Below, one piece after another: positions 1-13,300 of a DNA stretch of 64,000 bases (position 1 is its first letter; each line of letters begins with the position of its first letter). Both the position numbers and the translations under genes were made by a program. Under the pieces are notes generated by a model. It ran no database searches. It saw only the letters and a program-made list of their open reading frames with translations, and had not been told where the DNA came from. Origin of the DNA: Apostichopus japonicus (lineage: Eukaryota; Echinodermata; Holothuroidea; Aspidochirotida; Stichopodidae); NCBI RefSeq assembly GCF_037975245.1, contig NC_092576.1:6492001-6556000 (forward strand), written 5' to 3'.

Positions 1-1984
1 GAACAGTGGGGCGAGTGGAGGGGGGGTGGAGGGGACTTGACACCTGTTTATCTTGTGTTTTTTTTAATTTTACAATTAAGTTAAATATGATTGGTTATAG
101 AAATTATGCAAATTTGAATGTTATTAGCAAATTATTTGACTCAAATTTGGTTTTGGTTTCAGATAACATTTCATTTTATTTTAATTTGTAACCAGAAACA
201 GATCTATGTTGAATTGAATTGAGAAATATTGCACAATTAACTCTTCAATATGGGAAATAGGTGCAAATTGGGCTAGGGCAAGGGATGGGTAGGGTGGGAG
301 GTCAATTAATGGGGACGGGTTTAAATACTATCTTGTTCGATTATCGTTAGCTTTTAATGTTTGGTATTGATCACCAATAACTGAGGCTGGAACTCAAGTT
401 AAAATGTCAAAACTATGTCGCAGGGTGGGGAATTAACTCTACAGGTAAGGGGTGGTTAAGCTTGGGTTGGGGGAGGTGATGCATGGAGCAGAAATTCTTG
501 TGCCATAAATTGGACAACTTTTCCTGTCTGTCCTGACCTCCACTCCCCCTTCCCCCCACCCCCACCCCCCACCCCCATCCCTCACCCCTCACCAATTGCT
601 TTGCATCTCTGTAAATTGAGCGAAGCATTAACAAGATAAATATCACACATAAGCAATTAGTCTATCATCGTTTTTATCACATTTCACCCTATAACCTTTT
701 TTTTTTTTTGTGAATGTGTTAAAGCAAGAGAATGTTCAGAAATAAAAAAAAAAATAAAAAATACAAACTTATTTATTTATGTTACATTTTCCTTTAAACA
801 TATAAAATTTAAATAATGTTTGAGAAATAATGTCAGAAATTTCAAACCACTGTTCAAGTTGTTTCCTATCTCATCCCATATCTTCTTCATCTTTTCCGAT
901 TTTTGTTTTTTTTCTTCTATTTTTTTTAGACACACCATACATTTTGGTGGTGGGTGAGGAATTTTTTTTTTTTTTTTTGAGTATGTATAGATTCATATGC
1001 GATGGTAAAATGCAGGTAGAGTCAAATCATGGAGTATAATAAAATAGATAAAAAATATTGAATCATTTCTCATCTTGTTTTCTACTTCGTCTGTGTTGTC
1101 ATTATATAAGTTAATAAATTTAAAAAGAGCACAGAAAACTGGCTGGAATGTTGAGGTGGTTGTTGGGGGAGGGGGAAGGTTGGGGGAGGGTGGGAGGTGG
1201 TTGCCAGCCAGAAAGGCATTACAGATAAATCCCTTGATGTAACCTTGATGGCTTAAAAGTTTACAAAGCACAGGAATTGTTATTTAGAAAGATTAAAAAA
1301 TAATTTTAATTAAAGTATAAATTTTAAAATTTCTTTTAATTCTAAAACAAAGTTTCTCTGAAGGTTAACCTTGTATGTAACCAAAATTGAATCGATTAAT
1401 TTACGATTTGACCACAAAAGTCATCGAAACTACCAAGTGCATGTACAGATTTCAAACACTTGTATAATAGGTGGCGCTCTTTCAAAAAAGGGGTTCAAAG
1501 ACTCCTGATGAGAAATGCTTTGTGGAGTTCACTTGCATAGACGTTAGGAAGAATGAGAAGACTTAAAGCAACAGCAATAATTAATAAACAAGAAAGAGCA
1601 TAAAACAACGAAAAAAAAAAACACATCTGCCACGTGACGTCATATACAATTAACATAACTTCAAATCGCAAACTGTTTACAACCTTTTTAGAAGTGGCAA
1701 TTTTACTGAGAAACGCGAGCAGTATCTCGTCAAACGACCAGCTGTGAAATACATGAACAGTCGTGAGAAAGCACACTCCTTACACTTCCCTCGTTGCCTT
1801 TTACCATTAATTCTCGAAGTAATGTTGTCTATAAGTCCTTGTTGAAATTTCACTGTATAACCGCTACCCCTCTTTGGATACAGAAACGTTGTCCATTCAT
1901 GGCACTTGCAGTTATCCGTATTATATTACCACGTAGATCTTTAACTATAATAATAATAATTAGCAGTTATTTTTACGACGCTTT
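1..1984. other. 5' flanking DNA, no gene recognised
   Basis: AT-rich DNA with poly-T and G/C tracts. Open frames here are short and low-complexity. The only notable site is the E-box/CRE composite near 1631. Confidence 0.5.
1631..1642. promoter_or_regulatory. E-box overlapping a CRE
   Basis: CACGTG (1631-1636) overlaps a perfect palindromic TGACGTCA (1635-1642). Such composites bind bHLH-ZIP and CREB/ATF factors. No nearby gene start is evident, so function is open. Confidence 0.3.
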
Positions 1985-2247
1985 AAGCGACCACAAATGT
2001 GGGAGAAACCCTCCGCAAGGGCTTTATGGATTACAAGTTTACACGTCGGGTGGCTTCCAATTCAACATTTCAACTCAAATTTTGATCTTTTCAATTTAGA
2101 AAGTCATTTCAGATGGAAAAACGTAGATTGCTCTTAGATGAAAAACCCACCTTACTATTAACCAGCCGGAAATCGAACCCAAACCTCCCGATTGCTAAGC
2201 CACATTGCTTCAAATGTCACCGCCTTTATCCACTCGGCCACAGCACC
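1985..2247 (-). mobile_element. tRNA-derived SINE, family 1, uninterrupted copy
   Basis: On the minus strand the element opens with a tRNA-Ser/Leu-like head: GGTGCTGTGGCCGAGTGG (A box), and later GGTTTGGGTTCGATTTCC (B box). The remaining 160 bp match the plus-strand copy at 49369-50010. This copy has no MITE insertion. Confidence 0.8.
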
Positions 2248-4312
2248 GGTATAAGTGACATGTGTAACTATAAGAGCCGCAAATTTTCGTCACAAACCTC
2301 TTAACTCCTTCACCAGCAGACAAATTTACTAATGCTGTTCTTTGAAAGGGGTAAAGTGGTCTAGCATTGGCTCATTTGACCCAATGTTCGCTTCGCATGT
2401 GCATAAATGTCACAAAAGATCAAACGCTACTTGGTAGCATATCTAAACAAAGATGTGGTTCTATTGCTGTTTGGCACTTTTTTCCCGAGGGAATGCAAAC
2501 GGATGGATTTGAGATTGCTGTATATAAGGAGTTTGTCACCTTGGTAACCTTGAATCAAATTCTTATGTAACCTTTTAAATTCAAGAGAAGCGAGATTGAG
2601 ACGCCACGGTAACTTCACATGATACATACCATCATTCGTGGAACTAATAACCTACAAGAAGACTAGTGGACTTTTCGGGATGTACTAAGATTATATCATA
2701 CAAAACGACTGTTTTGTAAAGTCTAACAACGTTAGACAACGTCTAGCAACGTTCATTATAACAAATATAAGCCCAATACATGTACCTATAGATTAATATA
2801 AAAGGTAAATGAAAGATATGAAATTTGTGTATCTTTGTTTAATTCATAGCTAAAGTTAGATGCAAGAAATAATCGGCAATATTATACAAGGTTATTAATA
2901 TATGTGATATCGTTGCAGTTTGGAAAATAGATACGCACGGTCTCACTCCAATTTCGCAAAAATACGTAGTAGAGGGCGCTCTTTCAAAGTAATGGTCTCT
3001 ATATACGGCTAAGGTAATGGTTAGAGTGCCTTTATAAAGGAACGCTAGTAAAGGTGACCACTGATAATAAATTGGACATCGTACTGAACGCTGACCGATT
3101 CTCTGCTATATACATAAGTGGCGGACTACGCTGAAAAGCAACACAGCCCTGACAAAGCAAACATTAAATTTAAGCAGCTCTATTTGTTGTGGGTTATAGA
3201 TCCCCATACCCCATTCATGGGAGTCGAATTCAACAACCTAGGGCCACACGTCTGCTTTGTGAAACCCTTGGTGCGCCTCGCTCCTTCCATAAAGGTTATG
3301 CCCCTGACACAAATATGGCTCCTTCCAAAATTACAGCCAATTTTCACAGTAGTTAATAGAATACAGACGGGCTGTATAGAAAATAGATCTTTAACTGTGG
3401 GAATCAGCTCATGAAATCATCATGTTGGTTATGGTTATTATCTATCTTGATGGCTGGTTTCTATGCTACGACATATAACTCATTTGAAGAATTCTAACGT
3501 ATCAATGTCAATGAATAATGGGCCGGTCTGGGTGAAAATGCCCGGGCCAGTTTTAAGACCCAGTCCGTCTCTGGCTCCTTCCATAAAGGTTCATGCACCT
3601 ATACCCTAAATCAGTCGGGATGGGTTGAATTTGAATTTGACCACGCATCATTGAAGCACTGCGTACGTCACTGAAGGACAGTAAGGCAGATACAAAATGA
3701 AGCCCGTAATTGGAACGATCGGTCACCTAGCAATAAATAATTAAACGATGTTGAGTTGATGTGTCTATACTTCCACACAACGGTGTATCATACATGGTAA
3801 GAGTCACCTAACTTAGCGTCAAGTTAGCATCCGTCCTTTTTATTTGTAAAATTGTGAGAGAACAAACAATAATTGGGTGGACTTTGGATCTCGGTAGTCA
3901 GGGTATACCATGCAGCCTAGTAACCAAAGCATTACAAATAAAAGTATCGAGTTTGACTGCATTGTTGTTTAAAATGTTTTTAATTTATATCGAAAATTTT
4001 GGATTAAATTTAAATGAGTAAGTGCCTACAACAAATTTAGGGGTTATTTCATTAAATATTCAGTCTTACAATGAAATCGTTCAGTTTAATTAAAGTCTGT
4101 TTTAAAATTTTTACATTACGCGATTATTTTCACTGGGACACTTTTACAGATCAAACGACTTGAAACAAGTCTATTCCACTGCTACGGGCAACGCGTCCGT
4201 GCTATGTATAAGACACAATATAATGGAACTATATTGATTGCGGCGTCAGGTTTCAATAGAAATTGTTACAATGTAGCATTATACTGCTTCTAATAGGCCT
4301 TTTGGTAAGGTT
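2248..4312. other. 5' flanking DNA, nothing recognised
   Basis: No exon-like open frame. Small repeats only: the phrase ctccttccataaaggtt occurs at about 3280 and 3575. Confidence 0.45.
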
Positions 4313-4320
4313 TGACGTCA
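4313..4320. promoter_or_regulatory. Consensus CRE
   Basis: TGACGTCA, about 130 bp upstream of a TATA-like box at 4451. May belong to a promoter of the large gene. Confidence 0.25.
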
Positions 4321-4450
4321 CGTTAAGCTGTTACTCATAAAGTTTATCATGTTATGGTGTGCTGCATGGACTAAATCATTACGTTCATTTTAAGGAAGTA
4401 AATACACGGTCTGTGAAAGACCTTGTCCTTCTTCACCGTAATTTTTGCAT

Positions 4451-4458
4451 TATAAAAG
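4451..4458 (+). promoter_or_regulatory. TATA-box candidate
   Basis: TATAAAAG. A start near 4480 followed by a strong donor (aaaag|gtaagt) at 4617 gives a plausible non-coding first exon. Inference only. Confidence 0.25.
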
Positions 4459-4479
4459 CTGTCAAAGCTAAGCTATTTT

Positions 4480-4617
4480 TTGTCCTAGATGGTTTTAGCT
4501 ATTTCTACATTCTAAGCTACTATATGTCACCATTTATCAAGGAGTAAGACGAGAATGTAGCCAGGGTCTGGTCTCGGAAAGATGAATTATTTCGGTTGGA
4601 AGAATTGAACTTAAAAG
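4480..4617 (+). other. Possible non-coding 5' UTR exon
   Basis: The stretch between the TATA candidate and the consensus donor gtaagt at 4618 could splice to the strong acceptor at 7098. Several ATGs with short frames lie inside. Another candidate 5' exon end is at about 7000 (aaag|gtaact). Confidence 0.2.
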
Positions 4618-7098
4618 GTAAGTTAATTGACTTGTTACATTACTTAAAGTAAAGCTGTGTTCTATGTAGTTCAGTATTATATTTTAACGGCAGAATAGCC
4701 CCCGTCAATATGGAGGGGGAGGGGGGGGGGGGGTGGGTAGGATGGATCATATTTCTCTTGCCGGTGAATTTTCATTCATATTTTTGTTAATACTATATAG
4801 TTTAGTGAGTCTTGAGGCACCGATCAGAGAGAATTCACATATATTTCTAGGTCTTTCTTCGTTGTTTGTTTTACCAGCCACATATATTTGGTGTATTGGA
4901 CTATCGTGGTGGTTTGGCGGGGGGTGATGGCTGACAATCAAGTCTTTATTGTTAACAATTCTTTAGTGTTAGATTAGGAGAAACACCACCAACTTGGAAA
5001 AGGATAAGAATTTCGAATAATAATATTACGTGTGGAAATATATATTAAGTTGAAAATGATGATGCTTGCGTACTGTAGGTATGTTATATGGGTTATAGAG
5101 GGCTGGGGTCGGTTTATTAAGGATCGTTTCAAAAATGGAGACGGCTAAGGAATGAACGAATACATCTCTTTATGTAGGAAAACCAGAGAGTCGGTTTATA
5201 TAAGCTAGTATAACCATTTTCCTTGCGGATAGTGGTGTAAATTAATGTGTCATGTTCTTTTCGGGAGAGTGTGTGTGTATGCGTGTGTGTGTGAGTGTGG
5301 AGGGCGGGGGGGGGGGGGTATTTTCCCAACAGGTTAGTAATTGTGTGTAAATAGTCGCTCATGATTGGTCGGAAAAGTTACGTCATACCATAGAAACCTT
5401 CACTTCGAGGTTACCAAAATGTCTGCATCCATTCGTTGCAACGAAGATATACCCGTTCAAAATTACCCGAAGCTTTCGTATCTTTGGAATTGGTTTAGAC
5501 ATAGCACAGTAGTTTGTTATAACTGTATGATCTACTATCGATGTTTGATCGAAGTTTTCTGTGAAGGCATTAATCGATAACATCGCACAGTGAATGTTTC
5601 GTACAGGGTGCATCAAACATGTGCTGTATGCAAATATGTATTACTGTGTACACAGTGCAGTGACGGAAATGTATCAAACTGCAGATTATACTGTTTTGCG
5701 TATATTCATTCAAGACTCGTGAAATCGCGTCGTGAAGTTGATTTTAGTTTACCCATTTTACGAAACCGAATTCCGATTTCACTGGAACGGCTCACGAATC
5801 TTGGATAACGTAAACACAAACCCAATGGAATTTAGCGCACTATCATAAGTTAGGTCGACATATATGTGATCCAAGCATTAAAAGCAAAGTTAGGGTGTTT
5901 GAAGGGAAAACCCCGTAACTAAGTGTCAGGTGTTATTCAGTGTATGTCTTCGAACTTCCAAGTGATGGTCATTATTGGTGCTGACGTAACGAGCAATCTG
6001 ATTGGCTGAAAACTCTGTTATTGCAATTGTTTGGGAAAAACTATTCGCTAGAGACGGGGGGTGGGGGGGGGGGAGGGGGATCTTCCTCATATCATTCTAA
6101 AGAAAGCTGAATTGCGACACATTAAACGTACATATGTATGCGAGTTTACTACTTACCACGTTCTTACTTTCAATTTTAATCTGAGATTTTCGCATTCCTG
6201 TATCTGTTCCATGGGTATATATATATATTACCTATGGAATACGGAACACTTTGATGTGATGGTATTTGGTTGGTATGGTAACGTGTATCTCAATGGTATT
6301 AACAACATTCTTTACCTGAAATTTTGTAACACTGATAGATGTTACCTTGGACATAGGCTTTTGGCTGATATGCTTTTCAGTATTGTAGCAAGCTTCCAAA
6401 ATGTACTTAAAGGGTGTGAAGACTCACGCAAAAGGAAACGTCTATTGCCGGTAATCTGACCTAGTTTCGAATGAGGTGTAACAAGTGTTAGACACCACCA
6501 TCGATCCCAGAAAATACACACACAGCTTGCTACCGTCGGTCAGTAGACAGTAGTGTACAGTCAGTACAAACAGCTGCGGTCAATACCCACAACACAGTGT
6601 ACAAACGATACAGCGATGGACATCTCATGTCCAGCTTAAGATAACAAGGTATCACGTTTCATTACTGTCTGCATTTTGTAGCGACACGAACAAAACGTCA
6701 CTTGCAAGCAACAGAAAGTTAACTTTTTTCAGATGGCCGCACGCGGTTTGGGGCGAGTCTTCAATGCCTTTAAGGGTAATTTCGTTACATAAATTAAGCC
6801 CACTAAAACCATATCCCCTACCATTACCCGGCCTATATGAAAAAAATATATATTTGAACCCCACCCACTCGTTTTGTTGACGCTTGCTACTGCCACAGTG
6901 TGTTACCTAGTGTCTATTAATTGCTCGTTGATTATATATTTATCGTTCTTCCATTCGTAATACAGGGAGCGCTCTCCAGCCGACTACGCATGTCCAAAGG
7001 TAACTGCGCATGTGTATTAGGTGACAACATATATTTGCATAACTTAATTCCTGTGCCTCAGGTGGCCTATTTTCTTTCGTATTGTTTTTCTCTCTTAG

Positions 7099-7185
7099 AT
7101 TTTACCAAAATAATTTCGTTTCATGAATTAAAGCCCACTAGAACAGGAAGAACAGTCGTTTTATTATTTCTGTGTGAGAAGAAAA
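7099..7185 (+). other. Probable 5' UTR part of exon 1
   Basis: Follows an excellent polypyrimidine tract and AG (to 7098). Contains a two-codon upstream ORF. Part of it (about 7110-7145) duplicates 6777-6812. Confidence 0.4.
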
Positions 7186-7303
7186 ATGAGGGCTTTGATT
7201 TACCTGCTGATTATACTGTTTGTATCGTGGTCTGACGCTACTTGGTATGGCCCTAATTACTGGAACGACCGGTACTCAGCGCAGGGTATTGATTACGATA
7301 CTA
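7186..7303 (+). CDS. Exon 1: start codon and signal peptide
   Basis: Residues 1-39. The start codon lies in an A-rich context (aaaaATGA) and opens a typical signal peptide, [18 protein letters not shown], with likely cleavage after SDA. A short Tyr/Trp-rich stretch follows. The donor is A|gtaagt, phase 1. A strong acceptor (ttgtttttctctcttag) ends at 7098, so the exon may begin at 7099 with 87 bases of 5' UTR. Confidence 0.85.
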
Positions 7304-10300
7304 GTAAGTAATATAAATATATGTATATTCTGTGTTTCGTATTATCAGGCCGCACACTTTAAACGGCTGGTAATTAAGTCTAAAATGTGATTTAAACCCA
7401 GGAGGTTGCGTTTACCATGAAACCTGTTTCCATGCGTTCAGATACACATGCAAAGAAACGTTATTGCTAGTTTGCTCCATTAATGTTGGGACCTGGTCTG
7501 CACGACGAAAAGGCGAGGTCTTTGAGGGTGGAGGGAAGGGTTGGGTCTTTGAGGGTGGAGGTACGGGCGGGGTCTTTGAGGGTGGAGGTACGGGTGGGGT
7601 CTTTGAGGGTGGAGAGAAGGGTTGGTCTTTGAGGGTGGAGGGAAGGGTGGGGTTGTTGAGGTGGAGGTTCGGGTGGGGTCCTTGAGGTGGAGGTTCGGGT
7701 GGGGTCCTTGAGGTGGAGGTTCGGGTGGGGTCTTTGAGGTGGAGGGACGGGCGGGGACTCTGAGCAAGGAGGGACGGGATATGATGGGGGTAGAGAATAG
7801 TGTATTCTCATTTTCATAAAGTAATATCATTTAAATAAAATTAAAGAGTGCAAAGGAAGGAGTGGGGCTGAGGCCATAATTTTCTAGGGGCTTGACCTGG
7901 CTGTTGAAGCCTCGTGTTAGATATTTGAAACCATGGAAAAAGTCTCTCGTGTCGATTAAAACCTATTGTTTTTCATACAATTGTATTATAACTATCAGGT
8001 TGAAGCAATTGTGAGGTTGAACAGTTGAAAAAAAGAAGTTGTACATTTGCGGTATCCATGAAGACCCATGCATATCAAGGAGCTCTGAGTTGGAGGGGCA
8101 CCAACAATTTAAGAAAGGACGCTTTCAATTTATTGGACGCTTGATGGTGGTACATGGTTGGATGGTGGTAGGCGGGGGGGGGGGGGGGAGAACACAATTC
8201 TACACGGAGGGACGGTATGTGATGGGGGAGAGAGGGGGCATGACCGAGATCAGTGCCCAGTCTGACTACAAGCTTGGTGGTATACCCCTTCCACAATCCC
8301 ACCTCTGGAACGGCAACTACAGCACATTTGCATCGATTCGAATGCAATAGCGTCACTGTTCTAAGTTTGAAATTTTTGAACAAACGACTCTGCCGTGTTT
8401 CCTTTATCTTTAAGCTTGGAGTATTTTCTACTTCATCATTTATGTTTAATACGTGTATATCTTTACTTGTATTAAAATTGGGACCAAAAGATAACATAAA
8501 TTGTATCCCCTCATTTGTTTTGTAGCCGATCGGTTTAACGGGCTCTGGTCGGACTATAGTCAAGTCGACCAAGGCTATGGCAGGGCACCCTCGGACTACA
8601 GTAGCAGACAGTGTAGCGGTTGTACGTGTGATGAAATATCACAGACCATTGACTGTTCGTCCTCAAGTACAGTGTAAGTAACAAACAGGACGAATACCCC
8701 CCTCCCCCATACCAGACGAGAGAAAGAGGGGAGGTAGGGGAAGAGCAAGGGGAGGGGTGCAGTGTAAGTAACAAACAGGGCGTATAACCTCTCCAATACC
8801 AGACGAGAGGAAGAGGGGAGAGGGAGAGGGGGGGAGGGACATGACACTACAGTATAGAAGATTTTTTTATTTGTTTTGTTTTTGCAATAATTGCTTTCCA
8901 CAAGTGAGTTCAACAACTAAGTATAGTCTCCCCCCCCCCCCCCGTTCTCAGAAAATCTCCGCCCGCTTACGCTTCTAATTTTCCTCCAGGGAGGGGGAAG
9001 GGCCGTCTTTATTTGAAGTTGTAAGCTTATTAAAAGCATTTGGTATTTGACGGAATCGTATAGGCTTTCAGTGAGCTAAAGCCACAGGTTATTTTGCAGT
9101 GGCTTAATTGGCAGTGAATGATATTGTGCTAAACACAAGCGGCAAAATAAAAGGTGAGTAACTAAATAAATAAAATAATATAAAAATTATAACATTCTCT
9201 GTGACACATTCATAATGTGTGACGTCACTGCGTGCAATAGCATTTAGGTTGTTATTCCGAACCACAATATATGGTCACCTCGGATTATCTATCAGGCTAT
9301 AACCTGGAGTAAATTTATATCGGCCTCTGGAGAATATGTTTCCGATCAAACTGTACCAATGATAAGAATAATAATTTGTCACTTTTTTGTTGGCGCTCCA
9401 TTCGTTCACCGTCACTATTTATCCTTTTATTCTACATACTGTATGTGTTAGTCACAGTTTCGGTTTTGCCCAACAGAACACGTACAGCGCCACCACATTC
9501 AAAACCACGATATTCGTCAGTCGATTGAAATTTGTCATACTGAAATAATTATGTTTTGTTTTTCAATTTCAGGACCATTACAAATTATGATTTTGACAAT
9601 TTGACGGCATCAACGTTTTCACCATCAGTTACTGAAATGTAAGTAATTAATTATGGAATAAAATGATTAAAATAAAAAGAATTTAGTATAAGGTTGCTTT
9701 TTCTCCAAATATGTATTATTTTGTCTATTTCTCTTATTCATGAAATTAGTGAGTGATCGAAAAGGTTACACAGGTGAACGGTATAACTATCCGAAAAGCA
9801 CAATCTTTTTGCAAGAGTACATTTTATGAAATCCTCAGAGACTATTCCAATTGAAAATTGGTAGATTATTATTATTATTATTATTGGAAAAAAACTGTAA
9901 TTTTGAACACCAGAAACTTTTCATCAGCGAACACGAAATACCAGTCATGATGAATGGAACACCTGCAAAAAAAAAAAAAAACATAAGAAGAACAAAACGA
10001 ACAGAAAGACAGACTCACAAACAGACAGACATACATACATACATTCATACAAACAAACAAAGAAGCAGACAGACAGACAAACAAATACATACATACATAC
10101 AAAAAACAGCCACCAAAAACAAATAAACAAACAACACAAGCTGAATCAAAAAAGAAATAAAACATGTTCAGAAGACAACTGAGTTTAATTGTTATATTTG
10201 TCTTTATTTAGTATATTTTCATAATTTTTTAAAATATTTTTTTTAGTGTAGTTTCTCATCATTTCTGTTAATTTTCTGTACTTTTAGAACGATTATAGGG

Positions 10301-13300
10301 AACTTAAAGTTTATCCACAACGGGACATTCGCTGGACTATCAAATCTTCAAAAGTTGTGAGTAATCAACATTTCGTGCTTTTTAATTGTCAATGTTGTAA
10401 AAGTTAATGCAAATACGAAGAGTACATTGTTTCGTCATGCCTTCCCGAATGGTGGGTGGGGGGGGGGAGGGGTGACTTGGAAAGATACGGAATATTTTCT
10501 GTGGAACAGCAGAAACTATAGACTATAATAACAACATTTGAACACAATTGTGGAGACATAGGTTTAGTCATATTTCTTGATTAATCATGTGAGTTCCATG
10601 AAACGAAGAGGAGTTTTTTTATGGGGGTGGGGGGGGGGGGGTGGTGAGGGGAGGGGAGGCAGAGGAAGAAAAAGTATTTTGAATGTCTTTTGAGTTTATT
10701 TAACATAATTGTATGAGAGATATCGTAGGTCAAAATCGAACGGACACTATAGGAGAATTAGATTTGTCGAAAGCAATTTTGAGATGTCTTTATTTTCGTG
10801 TATGTCATTTACTTTTGATTTCACAGAACCATTCATAATACAGAATTAACGTCGATACCTGACCTGTCTGATTGTACCAGTCTCGAGTGGTTGTAAGTAT
10901 AACATGTATATACAGTTACTTTGTAATTGGTCTGACTGATTGTACCAGTGAAGGATAGATGTTTCAATGATTTCACCGATTGTACCAGTGTCTAATGATT
11001 AATGAATATACATGTCTTTTAAATAAAACACTGTCCTGTCTGATTGTACCAGTCTAAAGAAATATACCTCACTTCTGTGATGTGATATTGTAATATATAC
11101 ACGTTATCTATCACAAAGTTTAGTGTCTGATCCTGAAAAATACGAGCAATGTGAATTTGTGATATGTATATGGTGTGGGGATTACCGCAGGGCCCAGTGA
11201 CCCGTGCGACCTCGTGAAATCATATATTGCATAAAATATGTCAAAGTTGAATAATAATGGTTAATGGTTTTTTCCCCGCATTTACAGAGATTTATCAAGA
11301 AATCAAATCAATTTTGATGTTGCGACTTTTGAAGATCCTGGTTTCTCGACAACAATCACACGAATGTAAGTCGAAGATAGATTCGATTTGTATGAAAGTT
11401 ATAATTAAATATTTATTTGACTGAACCATCCAGCATTCATTGTTTCAATTCAAATGTCTAATTAAAGTTCGGAATTATGTGGATACAAATTTTGATGTTT
11501 TTCAATTTATCACAAAGATTCATTTTCCAGTTGACAAAATGGAGGAAATGCAATTATTTGTTTATTCTTTGTCGATCAAAATATAATTTAATATTATTTG
11601 TTATATTTAAGAACTGTCCCCCACCCCCTGCCCCATTAATATTCCTTTATAAGTTTAACTTACTTTGCGACGTACCCACACCTATAAAGTGGACAAAATA
11701 TTTATGTTTTTTTGCTGTTTTTTATTACATTAATAGAAGCTTAATGGACAACCTCATCGACTGGGTTCCGGATAATATATTTTCTAATCTAAATGTTGAA
11801 TACCTGTGAGTATATTTATATATATAGATATATTATACGATATGCTTTTCTATATGATATGTATACTTTCGGAGTAGGCTACAGCTGTACTCTAAATAGC
11901 GGATCAAATTTATAACATTTAAGAAGTTTATGTCGATGACTGATATACGGTTATTTATGTTTTATGGTAATTGCCGTTTTTCAAGGCGGCCTGAAAGCGG
12001 AGGGGTGGGGTGGGGGGGGGGGAGTTACGAACTGTCCCCATTTAATTTCGTTGAACTTTATTATCCAAATGAGACGTGCACTTGTTCTTTGGCCCATGAA
12101 TATTTACCTGATCCTCTTGTTGAACCCGGGCCCTGGTGTTGTAGCCCACTGATCCCCTGCCAGTGTACCCCACTGATTCCCTGCCTGGGCCCTCATACAG
12201 GGTAGTAATATGACCAGCTTCATATAGGGCAGACATCATGATATAGTTTTATTGATGATTTTGAGACGTGAGTCTCTCGAGTATATAGAACGTAGCCTAA
12301 CATACAAACACGCACATACATACATACCTACATGGATAATATTACATAATAGCAGTAACATATATGTGTGCAGTTTTAGCATATAGCTATACCATTATCG
12401 TACTTAGGATATCAACAGTTACAAAAATATGTCAAGACTTAAGTTTTATAGGATACAACCATCACGATACTAAATGAAAGAACAAATCATACTAGAGACT
12501 CAATATGAATTTTCGACAAATAACTGCTTAAATTAAATGTACACACCCACAAAGGGGGCAGGGATGGCGGGGGGGGGCAAGGGCGTAGGAACCGGGGGGG
12601 GGGGGGGGGGGCTGGGGGCGCCAGTCCCCCCAGTGAAAAATATGGAGGGGCGGAAGTATCATTCCGCCCCCCGCTTCGCAAGTCAGAAAACCCCTTTTTC
12701 ATTTCCAGATGAGAAAAAAATCTCATTTGGAGCACCAAATTGCATCTAAGGCCAGGTGAAAATGCAAAATTATATACAAAATGGAGTGGGTGGGTTGAAG
12801 TGTGCTATATTGCACCAAATTTCATTTGAGGCCACCTGGAAATGCCAAAAAATTCCAAAGGGGAGGGGGACACCCCTCCCCAAGCCGGCCATCAGTCTTC
12901 AGCCCCACCCACTAAAAAGTACCTTCCTACGCCACTGGGGGGGGGGGGGGTGAGAGGAGTAGAATAGCCAGTTGCTAAGCTGATTAAATCTTTATAAATT
13001 TTTAGATTACAGTGGTTTAAGCACAAGGGAGGGGAGGAGAAGAGGGGGTGGGTGGTAGTAGAGCAAGAAGTAAGCATAGGTAAATGTTTTATACAACAAG
13101 AATGTAGACATTACGTCAAACTCTTTTCTTCCCATAATGACGTCATGTACCGAGTTACTAAGTTCATTAATCTTTATACAATTTTCATATTACAGTGGCT
13201 TGAGCAGAAATCAAATAAAACTATTTCCTAGCCAAGCTGTCAAGAATATGCCCAACCTCATATTTTTTTCTCTGGACGGCAATTTGATTGAAACGGTTTC

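Noticed and set aside
6061-6459. 132-codon open frame upstream of the gene
   Set aside because: No domain, starts in a poly-G tract, no splice or codon signal of coding sequence; likely chance.
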